From Azospirillum sp. (lineage in GTDB: Bacteria > Pseudomonadota > Alphaproteobacteria > CACIAM-22H2), in the NCBI GenBank assembly GCA_020249045.1, contig JADCGK010000038.1, positions 1 to 51,276 on the forward strand: 51,276 nt of DNA, read 5' to 3'. This document shows positions 33,247 through 43,887 of this stretch, in pieces (within the stretch, counting starts at the first letter, position 1; each line of letters starts with the position of its first letter). A program made the position numbers and the translations under genes. The notes under the pieces are model-generated. The model was not told the DNA's origin. It did no database searches and saw nothing but the letters and a program-made list of their open reading frames with translations.

Positions 33247-33286
33247 TTTCGCGGAGGTCCGTCCGGACCAGGGGGAGACGCGCTTC

Positions 33287-36130
33287 ATGGATGGTGGCGA
33301 ACGGATCGATCTATCGCGGCCGATCGGCGACACGGTCAAAGCCACAACTTGCTACATGTGCGCCTGCCGTTGCGGCATCAAGGTGCATTTGCATCAAGGA
33401 CGCATCCGCTACATCGAAGGCAACAAGGATCACCCGGTGAACAAAGGCGTGCTGTGCGCCAAGGGTTCGGCCGGGATCATGAACCACTACAGCCCCGCGC
33501 GGCTGCGCAAACCGTTGAAGCGCGCGGGCGAGCGCGGATCGGGCGCGTTCGTGGAAATCGAGTGGGAGGAGGCGCTGACGACGCTTGCCGCGCGTCTGGC
33601 GCATATCCGCGCGACCGATCCCAAAAAGCTCGCCTTCTTCACCGGGCGCGATCAAAGCCAATCGCTGACCGGCTGGTGGGCCAACCAATTCGGCACGCCG
33701 AATTTCGCCGCGCATGGCGGATTCTGTTCGGTCAATATGGCCGCCGCCGGGCTTTACACCATCGGCGGCTCGTTTTGGGAGTTCGGCGAACCCGATTGGG
33801 AGCACGCCGAGTATTTCCTGATGTTCGGCGTGGCCGAGGATCACGACTCCAACCCGATCAAGGCGGGTATCGCCAAGCTCAAGGCGCGCGGCGCCAAATT
33901 CGTGTCGGTCAATCCGGTCAAGACCGGCTATCAGGCCGTCGCCGACGAATGGATCGGCATCGCCCCCGGCACCGACGGCCTGTTCGTGATGGCGTTGATC
34001 CACGAATTGCTCAAGGCCGACCGCATCGATCTCGATTTCCTGGTGAAGTACACCAACGCCCCGTGGCTCGTGCGCCGCGACGACGGATTGTTCGTGCGCG
34101 ACGCCGCCGGCAATCCGCTGTGCTGGGACACGCGCACGGGCAACACGGCGAGCGCGCTGTCGCCCGACGTGGCGCCCAAGCTGGTGGGCGAGACCACGCT
34201 GCTGGACGGCACGCGCGCGGTTCCGGTCTTCGAATTGATGGCAGCGCGCTATCTTTCGCCCGAGTACGCGGCCGAGAAGGTCGCCGACGCCTGCGGCGTT
34301 CCCGCCGCCACGATAAAGCGCATCGCGGCCGAACTCGCCCATGCGGCGTTCGACAAGCAGATCGTCCTCGATCAGCCTTGGACCGATTGGGCCGGGCGGC
34401 GGCACGCGCAGACGATCGGCCGGCCCGTGGCCATGCATGCCATGCGCGGCATCTCGGCGCATTCGAACGGCTTCCAAACCTGCCGCGCGATCCACATCCT
34501 GCAGATACTGCTGGGCGCCATCGATACGCCCGGGTCCTGGCGCTACAAATCGCCCTTCCCCCGGCCCTGCCCGCCCGGCCCCAAACCCACGGGCAAGCCC
34601 GAACAGGTGGCGCCGGACAAGCCGATGGGCGGCATGCCGCTCGGCTTCACGCTCGGCCCCGAAGATCTGCTGCTCGACCGCGACGGCAAACCCATGCGCA
34701 TCGACAAGGCGTATTCGTGGGAGGCGCCGATCGCCGCCCACGGCCTGATGCACATGGTCATCGCCAACGCCTGGGCGGGCGATCCCTACGAGATCGACAC
34801 GCTGTTCATGTACATGGCGAACATGGCGTGGAACTCGTCGATGAACACGTCGGGCACCATGCGCATGCTGACCGACAAAAAACCGGACGGCACCTACAAG
34901 ATCCCCTTCGTCGTCTATTCCGATGCGTTCGCCAGCGAAATGGTCGCCTACGCCGATCTGGTCCTGCCGGATACGACGTATCTCGAACGCTGGGACTGCA
35001 TCTCGCTGCTCGACCGGCCCATCGGATCGATGGAAGGCCCGGGCGACGCGATCCGCCAGCCGGTGGTCGAACCCGATCGCGACGTGCGGCCCTTCCAGAC
35101 GGTGCTGATCGATCTGGGCGCGCGCTTGAAGCTGCCGGGCTTCACCAACCCCGACGGCACGCCGAAATTTCCGGGCGGCTACGCCGACTACATCGTCAAC
35201 CACGAGCGCAAACCCGGCGTCGGGCCGCTCGCGGGCTTCCGCGGGCGCGACGGCTCCAAGTCGGGCGTGGGCGAGCCCAATCCCAAGCAGCTCGAACGGT
35301 ACATCGAGAATGGCGCCTTCTGGCGCCATCATCTCGAACCCGAACAGATGCACTACAAGCACGCCAACAAGGGGTATTTGGAGGCGGCCGTAAAGCTCGG
35401 CCTGATCGACAAACCCGATCAGATCGTCATGCAGATCTATTCCGAACCGCTGCAGAAATTCCGCAACGCCGCGCGCGGGCTGGGGGCCGTCCCCTGCCCG
35501 CCCGAACATCGCGCGCGGATCGAGCACGCCTGCGATCCGTTGCCGTTCTGGTACCCGCCCTTTGAAGGCGAAATGGTCGACACGAACGAATTCCCGCTGC
35601 ACGCGATCACCCAGCGGCCGATGCCGATGTACCATTCGTGGGGCTCGCAGAACGCGTGGCTGCGCCAGATCCTCAACGACAATCGGCTCTACGTGAACCG
35701 CGCGACGGCGGAAAAGCAGGGCCTCGCCGACGGCGATTGGGTGTGGATCGTCTCCCACCACGGCCGCGTCAAAGGTCGCATCAAGACCATGGAGGGCGTC
35801 AACCCGCACACGGTCTGGACGTGGAACGCGATCGGCAAGCGCAAGGGTGCGTGGAACCTCGCCGAAGACGCGCACGAGGCGACGCGCGGCTTCCTGTTGA
35901 ACCACGCCATCGCCGAGTTGCTGCCCGAGAAAGGCGGTCTCGGCCATCGCTACTCCAATTCCGATCCGGTCACGGGACAGGCCGCGTGGTTCGATCTGCG
36001 CGTCCGGCTGGAAAAATGCGATCCGGTCGAAGCAGGTGAGACGGCACCGCTGCACCCGGCGTTGCAAGCGCCGCCGAACCTGCCGCCGCGGCCCGAGATC
36101 TCGCGCTTCGGGGCGGAGTTCAAACGATGA
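33287..36130 (+). CDS. soeA: Molybdopterin oxidoreductase, probable sulfite dehydrogenase catalytic subunit SoeA
   Basis: A 947-residue DMSO-reductase-family enzyme. The N-terminal [4Fe-4S] cluster is bound by Cys22, Cys25, Cys29 and Cys57 (CYMCACRC ... VLCAKG). The Mo ligand is probably Cys147 in HGGFCSVNM. The C-terminal molybdopterin-dinucleotide domain has WGSQNAWLRQILNDNRLYVN and GLADGDWVWI. There is no Tat signal, so it works in the cytoplasm, as SoeA does and unlike periplasmic thiosulfate or polysulfide reductases. SoeA oxidises sulfite directly to sulfate and sends electrons to the quinone pool through SoeB and SoeC. ATG 33287 has GGGGGAG; its stop overlaps the soeB start. A related respiratory oxidoreductase is the alternative. 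Confidence 0.8.
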   Translation: MDGGERIDLSRPIGDTVKATTCYMCACRCGIKVHLHQGRIRYIEGNKDHPVNKGVLCAKGSAGIMNHYSPARLRKPLKRAGERGSGAFVEIEWEEALTTLAARLAHIRATDPKKLAFFTGRDQSQSLTGWWANQFGTPNFAAHGGFCSVNMAAAGLYTIGGSFWEFGEPDWEHAEYFLMFGVAEDHDSNPIKAGIAKLKARGAKFVSVNPVKTGYQAVADEWIGIAPGTDGLFVMALIHELLKADRIDLDFLVKYTNAPWLVRRDDGLFVRDAAGNPLCWDTRTGNTASALSPDVAPKLVGETTLLDGTRAVPVFELMAARYLSPEYAAEKVADACGVPAATIKRIAAELAHAAFDKQIVLDQPWTDWAGRRHAQTIGRPVAMHAMRGISAHSNGFQTCRAIHILQILLGAIDTPGSWRYKSPFPRPCPPGPKPTGKPEQVAPDKPMGGMPLGFTLGPEDLLLDRDGKPMRIDKAYSWEAPIAAHGLMHMVIANAWAGDPYEIDTLFMYMANMAWNSSMNTSGTMRMLTDKKPDGTYKIPFVVYSDAFASEMVAYADLVLPDTTYLERWDCISLLDRPIGSMEGPGDAIRQPVVEPDRDVRPFQTVLIDLGARLKLPGFTNPDGTPKFPGGYADYIVNHERKPGVGPLAGFRGRDGSKSGVGEPNPKQLERYIENGAFWRHHLEPEQMHYKHANKGYLEAAVKLGLIDKPDQIVMQIYSEPLQKFRNAARGLGAVPCPPEHRARIEHACDPLPFWYPPFEGEMVDTNEFPLHAITQRPMPMYHSWGSQNAWLRQILNDNRLYVNRATAEKQGLADGDWVWIVSHHGRVKGRIKTMEGVNPHTVWTWNAIGKRKGAWNLAEDAHEATRGFLLNHAIAELLPEKGGLGHRYSNSDPVTGQAAWFDLRVRLEKCDPVEAGETAPLHPALQAPPNLPPRPEISRFGAEFKR

Positions 36131-36873
36131 CCGCCTATACCCCGCCGACCGGCAAGCAACTCGGCCTCGTCATCGACCTCGACACATGCGTCGGGTGCCA
36201 TGCTTGTGCCGTGAACTGCAAGGAATGGAACACCGGCGGCCACTCGGCCCCGTTGCCCGATCGCGATCCCTACGGCGCCGACCCGACCGGCGTGTGGTTC
36301 AACCGCATCCACACGTTCGAGGCGGGCGAGGGTGCGACGAGCCGCACGGTCCATTTCCCGAAATCCTGCCTGCATTGCGCCGAACCGCTATGCGTCGAGG
36401 TCTGCCCGACCGGCGCTTCGTACAAGCGCGTCGAGGACGGGATCGTCCTGGTCAACGCGGATACCTGCATTGGCTGCAAGCTGTGCTCGTGGGCGTGCCC
36501 CTACGGCGCGCGCGAATTCGACGACGACGACGGCGTGATGAAGAAATGCACGTTGTGCGTCGACAAGATCTACAACGAGACCCTGCCGGAAGCGGACCGC
36601 GTGCCCGCATGCGTGTCGACATGTCCCGCGAGCGCGCGGCATTTCGGCGATCTGGGCGATCCGGACTCGGCGGTTTCCAAACTGGTCGCCGACCGCGGCG
36701 GCTACGAGCTGATGCCCGAGCTTGGCTACAAGCCCACCAACCGCTACCTGCCGCCGCGCGAAAGCAAAGCCAAAGCGGGCTGCACCGGCGCCCCCGCCGC
36801 CCTCGAAACCCGTATCGATCCCGACGCGCTGCATCCCGTTCTGCGCTGGGTCGACCGCATTTTGTCGCGCTGA
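36127..36873 (+). CDS. soeB: Iron-sulfur electron-transfer subunit SoeB (four [4Fe-4S])
   Basis: A 248-residue ferredoxin-like protein with four cysteine clusters: CVGCHACAVNC (21-31), CLHCAEPLCVEVCP, CIGCKLCSWACP and CTLC ... CVSTCP. This is the DmsB/PsrB/SoeB pattern, which carries electrons between the molybdenum subunit and the membrane anchor. The ATG overlaps the soeA stop (ATGA). Five bases separate its stop from the soeC start. Confidence 0.9.
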   Translation: MTAYTPPTGKQLGLVIDLDTCVGCHACAVNCKEWNTGGHSAPLPDRDPYGADPTGVWFNRIHTFEAGEGATSRTVHFPKSCLHCAEPLCVEVCPTGASYKRVEDGIVLVNADTCIGCKLCSWACPYGAREFDDDDGVMKKCTLCVDKIYNETLPEADRVPACVSTCPASARHFGDLGDPDSAVSKLVADRGGYELMPELGYKPTNRYLPPRESKAKAGCTGAPAALETRIDPDALHPVLRWVDRILSR

Positions 36874-36877
36874 CGCC

Positions 36878-37828
36878 ATGCATCCCGCATTCTCGGTCAT
36901 CTTTTTCACCACCGCCTCGGGCGCGGGCTACGGCCTGCTCGCGTTGCTGGGGTTCGGCAACGCGCTCGGCTTGGTGCCGGCCGCCGGATGGTTCGGCTTT
37001 TGGAGCTTGGGCCTCGCGCTGGTTCTGATCGCCGGCGGATTGATCGCGTCGACCGCGCATTTGGGCCATCCCGAGCGGGCGTGGCGCGCGTTCAGCCAAT
37101 TCCGGACGTCCTGGTTGAGCCGCGAAGGCGTCGCGGCCGTTTCGACCTTCGTGCCCTTCGCCGTCTTCGGGATCGGCTGGGTATTCTTCGCCAAGACCGA
37201 GGGCGTTTGGGCCCTGCCCGGGCTTGCCGCGGCCGTGGGCGGCGGGATCACGGTCTTCACGACCGCGATGATCTATCGTTCGCTGAAGCCGATCCATCAA
37301 TGGCACAACGCGCATGTGGTGCCGGTCTATCTGGCGCTCGCGTTGGCCACCGGCGCACTGCTGCTGAACGCGCTCGTTCATTTGTGGGGGCACGCCCAGC
37401 CGGCGATCGGATATCTCGCATTGGCCGCCTGCGCGCTCGCGGCGTGGCTCAAGCATCGCTATTGGCGCTTCATCGACACGACAAAAGCGGTCTCGACGCC
37501 CGAAACCGCGACGGGTCTGGGTGCGCGCGGCAAAGTCCGGCTGCTGGAATCGCCGCATCAGGTCGACAACTACCTGATGCGCGAGATGGGCTTCCGGGTC
37601 GCGCGCAAGCACGCCTTCAAGCTGCGGCGCATCGCACTGGCGGCGTTGTTCGCGGCGCCGATGACGCTGACGCTGCTCACCGTATTGGCCCCGGTCGGCG
37701 CCGGCACGGCGCTGTTGACGATTCTCGCCGCGCTGTCGGCGGCCCTGGGCGTCGGCGTCGAACGCTGGCTGTTCTTCGCCGAGGCGAAGCACACGGTCAC
37801 GCTCTACTACGGCGCAACGGACGCTTAA
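36878..37828 (+). CDS. soeC: Membrane anchor subunit SoeC (DmsC-like)
   Basis: A 316-residue hydrophobic protein with about eight transmembrane helices, beginning MHPAFSVIFFTTASGAGYGLL. It has the DmsC-type STAHLGHPERAWRAFSQFRTSWLSREG segment, which forms part of the quinone site. It exchanges electrons with ubiquinone and anchors SoeAB to the inner face of the membrane. The DmsC type, with the HLG and SWLSRE motifs, fits SoeC better than the NrfD/PsrC type. The stop TAA shares bases with the stop of the convergent amidohydrolase gene. Confidence 0.88.
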   Translation: MHPAFSVIFFTTASGAGYGLLALLGFGNALGLVPAAGWFGFWSLGLALVLIAGGLIASTAHLGHPERAWRAFSQFRTSWLSREGVAAVSTFVPFAVFGIGWVFFAKTEGVWALPGLAAAVGGGITVFTTAMIYRSLKPIHQWHNAHVVPVYLALALATGALLLNALVHLWGHAQPAIGYLALAACALAAWLKHRYWRFIDTTKAVSTPETATGLGARGKVRLLESPHQVDNYLMREMGFRVARKHAFKLRRIALAALFAAPMTLTLLTVLAPVGAGTALLTILAALSAALGVGVERWLFFAEAKHTVTLYYGATDA

Positions 37829-39321
37829 AGCGCGTCCGCCAACCGGCGATGCACCGGGCACGGGGCCGAGCCGTGCGCAAGGCAGAACGTGCCCACGAAT
37901 TTCGACATCTCGGCCGCGGCGGATTTGGCCCCGGCGTTTGCCGTGTCCAGGCGTGCCGCGGCGGCCTCGGCGTCGCGCCGCAACCTCGCCTCGTCGATGG
38001 TCAGCATCGTTCCATCCGCGAAGACGAGCCGACCGCCGATCATGACTTTGTCGACGGCGGCCCCCGACTCCCCGAACACGGTTTGAAGGCGCGCGTCGCG
38101 CAAGGGCACGAAGTTCGGCGCATCGAGCCGCAGGAACACGATGTCGGCGGCGTAGCCTTCGGCGAGCCGGCCGACCTTCTCGAAGCCCAACAGCGCCGCC
38201 GAGCCTTCCGTCGCCATCGCGAACGCCTCCGCCGCCGACAGCCAACGCGCGAAGTCCGGACCGCGCAGGCGCGAAAGGTAGGAAGCCAGGCGCGTGGCCT
38301 CGAACATGTTCTGCCCGTCCGACGTGTTCGACGCGTCCGTGCCGATGCCGACGCGTACGCCCGCATCCAGCATTTCGCGCACGGCCGCCACACCCGAGCC
38401 CAAGCGCAGATTGCTGGGCGGATTATGCGCGACGGCCGCCCCCTTGGCCGCGAGCCGCTTCATGTCCTCGGCGTCGATCCAAATGCCGTGCGCGCCGGAA
38501 AACTCCGGGCCCAACACCCCCAAGCGATCGAGATGCGCGACCATCGAACAGCCGTACCGCGCTTGCGCGGCGATCGCCTGCGGTTTGGACTCGGCCAGAT
38601 GGGTTTGGAAGCGCAGGCCGGCGTCGCGGGCGAGACGCGCCGCCGCGACCAGGAATTCGTCGGCGGCATGCAGCGGGATCGTCGGTGCGATCGCCGGCCG
38701 GACGAAATCGCGGTCGTGCGGCCAAGCCGCAATGGCTTGCTCGGCGGTGGCAAGGCTGGTTTGCCACGGTTGCGTCGCCAAGGCTTCGGCCCTCGCCCGA
38801 TGCGGCTCGGGGATCGCATCGAGCAAGCCCGGAAAGGCGCGATAGAGGGACCGGTCGGCGAGCATCGGGGCGACGACCGCGCGCATCCCGACATCGGCAT
38901 AGGCTTTGCCGACCGCGTGCACGCCTTCGACCGACGGCGCGGGAATCTCGACGAACAGATCGAAGGCGGACGTGCAGCCGCGTCGCACCATCTCGACGGC
39001 CGACAACGCGGCCGACAGGTATTTGTCATCGAGCGTCCGTCCGCCGTTGAGCGCGCCCGCCGCCGTGAGGAACAATTCGAGCGGCACGCGGTCGTCGACG
39101 GCGCCGCGCGCAAGCGCGCCGTGCGCGTGGGTATGGGAATTGATCAGGCCCGGGATCAGCAGCCGGTCGCCCGCGTCGAGAACGTCGAAATCGCCGTCGG
39201 GCACGCGGCCGAGGGCTTCGATCTTGCCGTCCACGACCAAGACATCGGCGAACGGCGCCGCCCCCGTCGCGGAATCGAGAACGCGCCCGCCGGTCAGTTT
39301 CAGCGGGCGCGTCCGGGACAT
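37825..39321 (-). CDS. Amidohydrolase/cytosine-deaminase-like metal hydrolase (TRZ/ATZ family)
   Basis: A 498-residue amidohydrolase-superfamily enzyme. Metal ligands are visible as His63-x-His65 in INSHTHAHG, FQTHLAES (His and Glu), GAHGIWID (His) and the Asp in GIGTDASNTSD. AHNPPSNLRLGSG is the TRZ/ATZ-type hallmark, shared with S-adenosylhomocysteine, guanine, atrazine and melamine deaminases. It probably hydrolyses an amino or chloro group of a nitrogen heterocycle; the substrate is not known. The C-terminus is extended by about 30 residues with three Cys (FCLAHGSAPCPVH). Nine bases follow the binding-protein gene, so they form an operon. Confidence 0.88.
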   Translation of the reverse strand: MSRTRPLKLTGGRVLDSATGAAPFADVLVVDGKIEALGRVPDGDFDVLDAGDRLLIPGLINSHTHAHGALARGAVDDRVPLELFLTAAGALNGGRTLDDKYLSAALSAVEMVRRGCTSAFDLFVEIPAPSVEGVHAVGKAYADVGMRAVVAPMLADRSLYRAFPGLLDAIPEPHRARAEALATQPWQTSLATAEQAIAAWPHDRDFVRPAIAPTIPLHAADEFLVAAARLARDAGLRFQTHLAESKPQAIAAQARYGCSMVAHLDRLGVLGPEFSGAHGIWIDAEDMKRLAAKGAAVAHNPPSNLRLGSGVAAVREMLDAGVRVGIGTDASNTSDGQNMFEATRLASYLSRLRGPDFARWLSAAEAFAMATEGSAALLGFEKVGRLAEGYAADIVFLRLDAPNFVPLRDARLQTVFGESGAAVDKVMIGGRLVFADGTMLTIDEARLRRDAEAAAARLDTANAGAKSAAAEMSKFVGTFCLAHGSAPCPVHRRLADAL

Positions 39322-39329
39322 GGGCAACC

Positions 39330-40379
39330 TCAGTTCGCGAGATAGACGAGCTCGCGCTCGGCGCGCGGCGGCAGGAAGGAGCGGTTGAAAATCTCCGACG
39401 GCGCGGGCGTGCGGGTCAAGCCATAACCCTGCACGACCATGTCGATCGCGCGCGCCAGACGGTCGTCCTTCACGTCGCCCGCGCCGATTTCGCGGCCCTC
39501 GGCCGAAACCATCAGCTTTTCGTAGGCGAAGCGCAGACGGCGCTGTTCCACGTTCATGTCGACCAGCTGGTCGTAGCGGCGGACCGACGCCATGGCGCCG
39601 GCGATGTCGCGGCCGACGTCGATCGTGGCTTGGCTGACTGCGCGCACCAGACCTTGGACGGCGCGCGGGTTCTCGCGCAGCAAGCGTTGGGAAACCATCA
39701 TGCCGTTCGAATACAGGTCCATGCCGAAATCGGCGAACGAGAACCAGGTGTAGTCCTTGTCGGGATCCTGGTTCAGGCCGACCAAGTTGAAGTAGCTGGT
39801 GATGTTGAACACCATGGCCGCGTCCATATGGCCTTGGATCAGCATCGGTTCCTGCAGATTGGGCGCCATGTTGGTGAAGCGAATCTTCGAAAGATCGAGG
39901 CCGTTCACGCGCGCGAAAACCGGCATCAGGCGCGTGGTCGGCGTTCCTTGCGCGCCGCCCAGCGTCTTGCCTTCGAAATCCTTGATCGTCTTGATGCCGC
40001 TGGAATTGCGCGCCACGATCGCGAAAGGCGGCTGGTTCCACATCTGATAGACCATCACCGGCGCCATGCCGGGATTGGCGGCGGCGTTCTGGATGATCGC
40101 GTTGATGTCGCCGAAGCCCGCGTCGTAGGCGCCGCCCATGATGCGCGTGACCGTGGCGCCCGAGCCTTCGCCCTGGTCGATGGTGACGTTCAGGCCCTCG
40201 CGCGCGAAATAGCCCTTGTCGCGCGCGACGAAGAACGCGGCGTCGGACCCTTGCGTCTTCCAGCCGAGGGTGAAACGGATGTTGGTCGGCTGCTGGGCCG
40301 CGGCGGTGCCGGCAGCGAGGGCAAAAAGCCCGGCGGCGGCCAGAGCACCGAATACGTTTCGCTTCGTGAGATGGGGCAT
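39330..40379 (-). CDS. ABC transporter substrate-binding protein, NMT1/SsuA-like
   Basis: A 349-residue exported binding protein, MPHLTKRNVFGALAAAGLF, cut after AAA near residue 28. The NMT1/THI5-like fold is seen in TNIRFTLGWKTQGSDAAFFVARDKGYFAREGLNVTID, GSGATVTRIMGGAYDAGFGDIN, DFEGKTLGGAQGTPTTRL and GHMDAAMVFNITSYF. Such proteins bind pyrimidines, nitrate, sulfonates or related nitrogen compounds. No permease or ATPase gene is nearby, so it either uses a transporter encoded elsewhere or senses the ligand. An ATG at 40379 has AAAGGA. It is first in an operon with the amidohydrolase, which suggests the ligand is its substrate. Confidence 0.88.
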   Translation of the reverse strand: MPHLTKRNVFGALAAAGLFALAAGTAAAQQPTNIRFTLGWKTQGSDAAFFVARDKGYFAREGLNVTIDQGEGSGATVTRIMGGAYDAGFGDINAIIQNAAANPGMAPVMVYQMWNQPPFAIVARNSSGIKTIKDFEGKTLGGAQGTPTTRLMPVFARVNGLDLSKIRFTNMAPNLQEPMLIQGHMDAAMVFNITSYFNLVGLNQDPDKDYTWFSFADFGMDLYSNGMMVSQRLLRENPRAVQGLVRAVSQATIDVGRDIAGAMASVRRYDQLVDMNVEQRRLRFAYEKLMVSAEGREIGAGDVKDDRLARAIDMVVQGYGLTRTPAPSEIFNRSFLPPRAERELVYLAN

Positions 40380-40430
40380 GAGGGGGTCCTTTGCCGGATG
40401 GCATGACGCGATGATGTGGCACGGCAAATA

Positions 40431-40447
40431 CGCATGTTCCGTGCCAA
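40431..40447 (-). promoter_or_regulatory. Sigma-54-like promoter of the NMT1 binding-protein gene
   Basis: On the minus strand TTGGCACG (40447-40440) is followed, with the GG-N10-GC spacing, by ATGCG (40435-40431). The -24 element is perfect; the -12 element keeps the essential GC but has ATGCG in place of TTGCA. The predicted start near 40420 leaves a leader of about 40 bases. An inverted repeat with TGGCACGG at 40417 makes an operator an alternative explanation. Confidence 0.45.
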
Positions 40448-40455
40448 AACCCGGC

Positions 40456-42398
<1,943 letters not shown>

Positions 42399-42411
42399 AA
42401 CCCGCCGGGCG

Positions 42412-42696
42412 TCAGCGCCGCTGGGCCGCGTTGTGCCCGGTCAAGCGGCGCAGCTTGCCCTCCTCGACCATCTTTTCGAGCACCGAGAAGACCTGCATGG
42501 TCGGGGCTCCGACCGCGTCGGCGATTTGACCGAGTGCGAACGTCCCCTTGCCCTTGACTGCCGCGCGGATCAAGGGTTCGGCCTGTTCGGGGGTCATCGC
42601 CTTGGCCGGGACCGACATGCCCCGGATTTTGCGGCCAATTTCGGCCCCGCGCAAGCGACAGAGGGGGCAGTTGCGGGCCTTGCGCGAGTGTGGCAT
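42412..42696 (-). CDS. Small hypothetical protein with a winged-helix-like C-terminus
   Basis: A 94-residue basic protein. The first 25 residues contain a CPLC pair and several Arg; from about residue 27 a compact helical part, MTPEQAEPLIRAAVKGKGTFALGQIADAVGAPTMQVFSVLEKMVEEGKLRRL, resembles a small winged-helix DNA-binding fold. The start is uncertain: ATG 42696, or an internal ATG at 42618 that would give 68 residues without the Cys pair. It converges on leuA with 13 bases between the stops. Its start lies 24 bases from the tRNA-Thr fragment, so it marks the left junction of the insertion. Confidence 0.65.
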   Translation of the reverse strand: MPHSRKARNCPLCRLRGAEIGRKIRGMSVPAKAMTPEQAEPLIRAAVKGKGTFALGQIADAVGAPTMQVFSVLEKMVEEGKLRRLTGHNAAQRR

Positions 42697-42720
42697 ACCC
42701 CCCGGCCTTGGCTTGGTATC

Positions 42721-42737
42721 GCTGCCTTAGCTCAGTG
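42721..42737 (+). repeat. Left direct repeat: 5' fragment of tRNA-Thr
   Basis: The 17 bases GCTGCCTTAGCTCAGTG are identical to the first 17 bases of the intact tRNA-Thr at 44059-44075, and the match stops there. The fragment is not a tRNA. It looks like the duplicated attachment site left by integration of the DNA between the two copies. Confidence 0.8.
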
Positions 42738-42894
42738 CTTAACTTTGTCACCCATAAGCATTTGATAATAAACGGTTTTCTGTGTATTTGCGATCTGCAT
42801 TTGACCTGTACACTTGTCCTTATGAGATGCATTACTTTATGCAATAATAAATCACGCCACCCCCCCTGATTCGAAGGAATCGGAGTTAGTGCGC
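42738..42894. other. AT-rich left flank of the insertion
   Basis: About 157 bases of clearly lower GC than the chromosome, including runs such as TGATAATAAACGG and CAATAATAAATC. It contains GACCTGTACAC at 42803-42813, which is repeated at 44001-44011, and ATAAGCATTTGATAA, echoed at the right flank. A possible -35 TTGACC at 42801 precedes the DUF4062 gene without a good -10 at standard spacing. No gene was found. Confidence 0.6.
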
Positions 42895-43887
42895 ATGGAT
42901 AAAAGGTACCAAGTTTTTATAAGTTCGACATTCTCTGATTTAAAAGAGGAGCGTCGAGCGGTGATGCAAGCTGTCATGAAGGTTGGCTGCATTCCCGCAG
43001 GAATGGAGCTTTTTCCAGCCGCCGACGAGCAACAACTCGACTTTATTAAGAAGGTGATCGACGACTGTGATTACTATTTGATCATCATTGGTGGCCGCTA
43101 TGGATCAGTGACCGCTGATGGAGTGAGTTATACCGAAAAAGAGTATGACTATGCCGTGAGCAAGGGCATCAAAGTACTGGCGTTCCTACATCGAGATCCG
43201 AGCGAAATCTCTTTTGCAAAGTCTGACGTCGACCCTACAGCACGGGAAAAGCTAGCGTCGTTTCGATCCAAGGTGTCGACTGGGCGACTGATCGACCATT
43301 GGAACACTGCAGCCGATCTACCAGCCTCCGTGGCGCTCGCCCTGATTTCGGCCATAAGGACGTATCCAGCAACCGGTTGGGTTCGTGGCGACGTAGCCAC
43401 GGCACCTGAGTTGTTGGCGCAAACCAACCAACTGAGAAACGAAAACGACGAACTCAAGAAAACCGTTCAAAACCTTCAAAAGCAGATCGTTACCGCCCCG
43501 AGGCTCGATATCGCAGGTGGTGACGAAAAGTTCACCGTCTTTGGAAAATATTACGATGGCTTTTATAGAACGTGGTCTTTGCAGCTCACCTGGAACCAGA
43601 TTTTTGGGCTCGTTGGGCCGAAGCTGTATAGCCCAATAGCGGTTCAGAATCTTGAAACCACGCTGGGGCCGGCATTTGGTGAGGCGTTCGGGATCAATGG
43701 CTCAGGCCACACAATCTCCAAAAGAGACTTTGAGACAATAACGATTCAACTCAGCGCACTCGGCTTGATTAAGGTCTACCAAGCAGAGGCCGTGAAGGGA
43801 GGAATCCAGGCCTTTTGCACTTTGACTGATACAGGCACTAAGCGACTGACGGAAATCCGAGCGATCAAGAAGAAGGCTGAGGGGTGA
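42895..43887 (+). CDS. DUF4062 domain protein with coiled coil and winged-helix-like C-terminus
   Basis: A 330-residue protein. The N-terminal DUF4062 domain (about 5-88) carries YQVFISSTFSDLKEERRAVM, GMELFPAADEQQ, DYYLIIIGGRYGSV and YTEKEYDYAV. A coiled coil follows at about 174-198 (LLAQTNQLRNENDELKKTVQ). The C-terminal third (about 225-325), with SKRDFETITIQLSALGLIKV and LTDTGTKRL, looks like a winged helix. DUF4062 is usually an N-terminal module of multidomain proteins, including STAND NTPases linked to predicted phage defence; no NTPase is present here. The ATG at 42895 has GGAG 9 bases before it, better than a GTG at 42889. Codon use and GC are unlike the neighbours, and the gene is alone inside a tRNA-flanked insertion. 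Confidence 0.8.
   Translation: MDKRYQVFISSTFSDLKEERRAVMQAVMKVGCIPAGMELFPAADEQQLDFIKKVIDDCDYYLIIIGGRYGSVTADGVSYTEKEYDYAVSKGIKVLAFLHRDPSEISFAKSDVDPTAREKLASFRSKVSTGRLIDHWNTAADLPASVALALISAIRTYPATGWVRGDVATAPELLAQTNQLRNENDELKKTVQNLQKQIVTAPRLDIAGGDEKFTVFGKYYDGFYRTWSLQLTWNQIFGLVGPKLYSPIAVQNLETTLGPAFGEAFGINGSGHTISKRDFETITIQLSALGLIKVYQAEAVKGGIQAFCTLTDTGTKRLTEIRAIKKKAEG

Noticed and set aside
33311-36067. A 918-residue open frame opposite soeA
   Set aside because: It mirrors the molybdoenzyme gene, has no recognisable domain and is rich in Arg/His/Asp/Gly as expected from an antisense frame.
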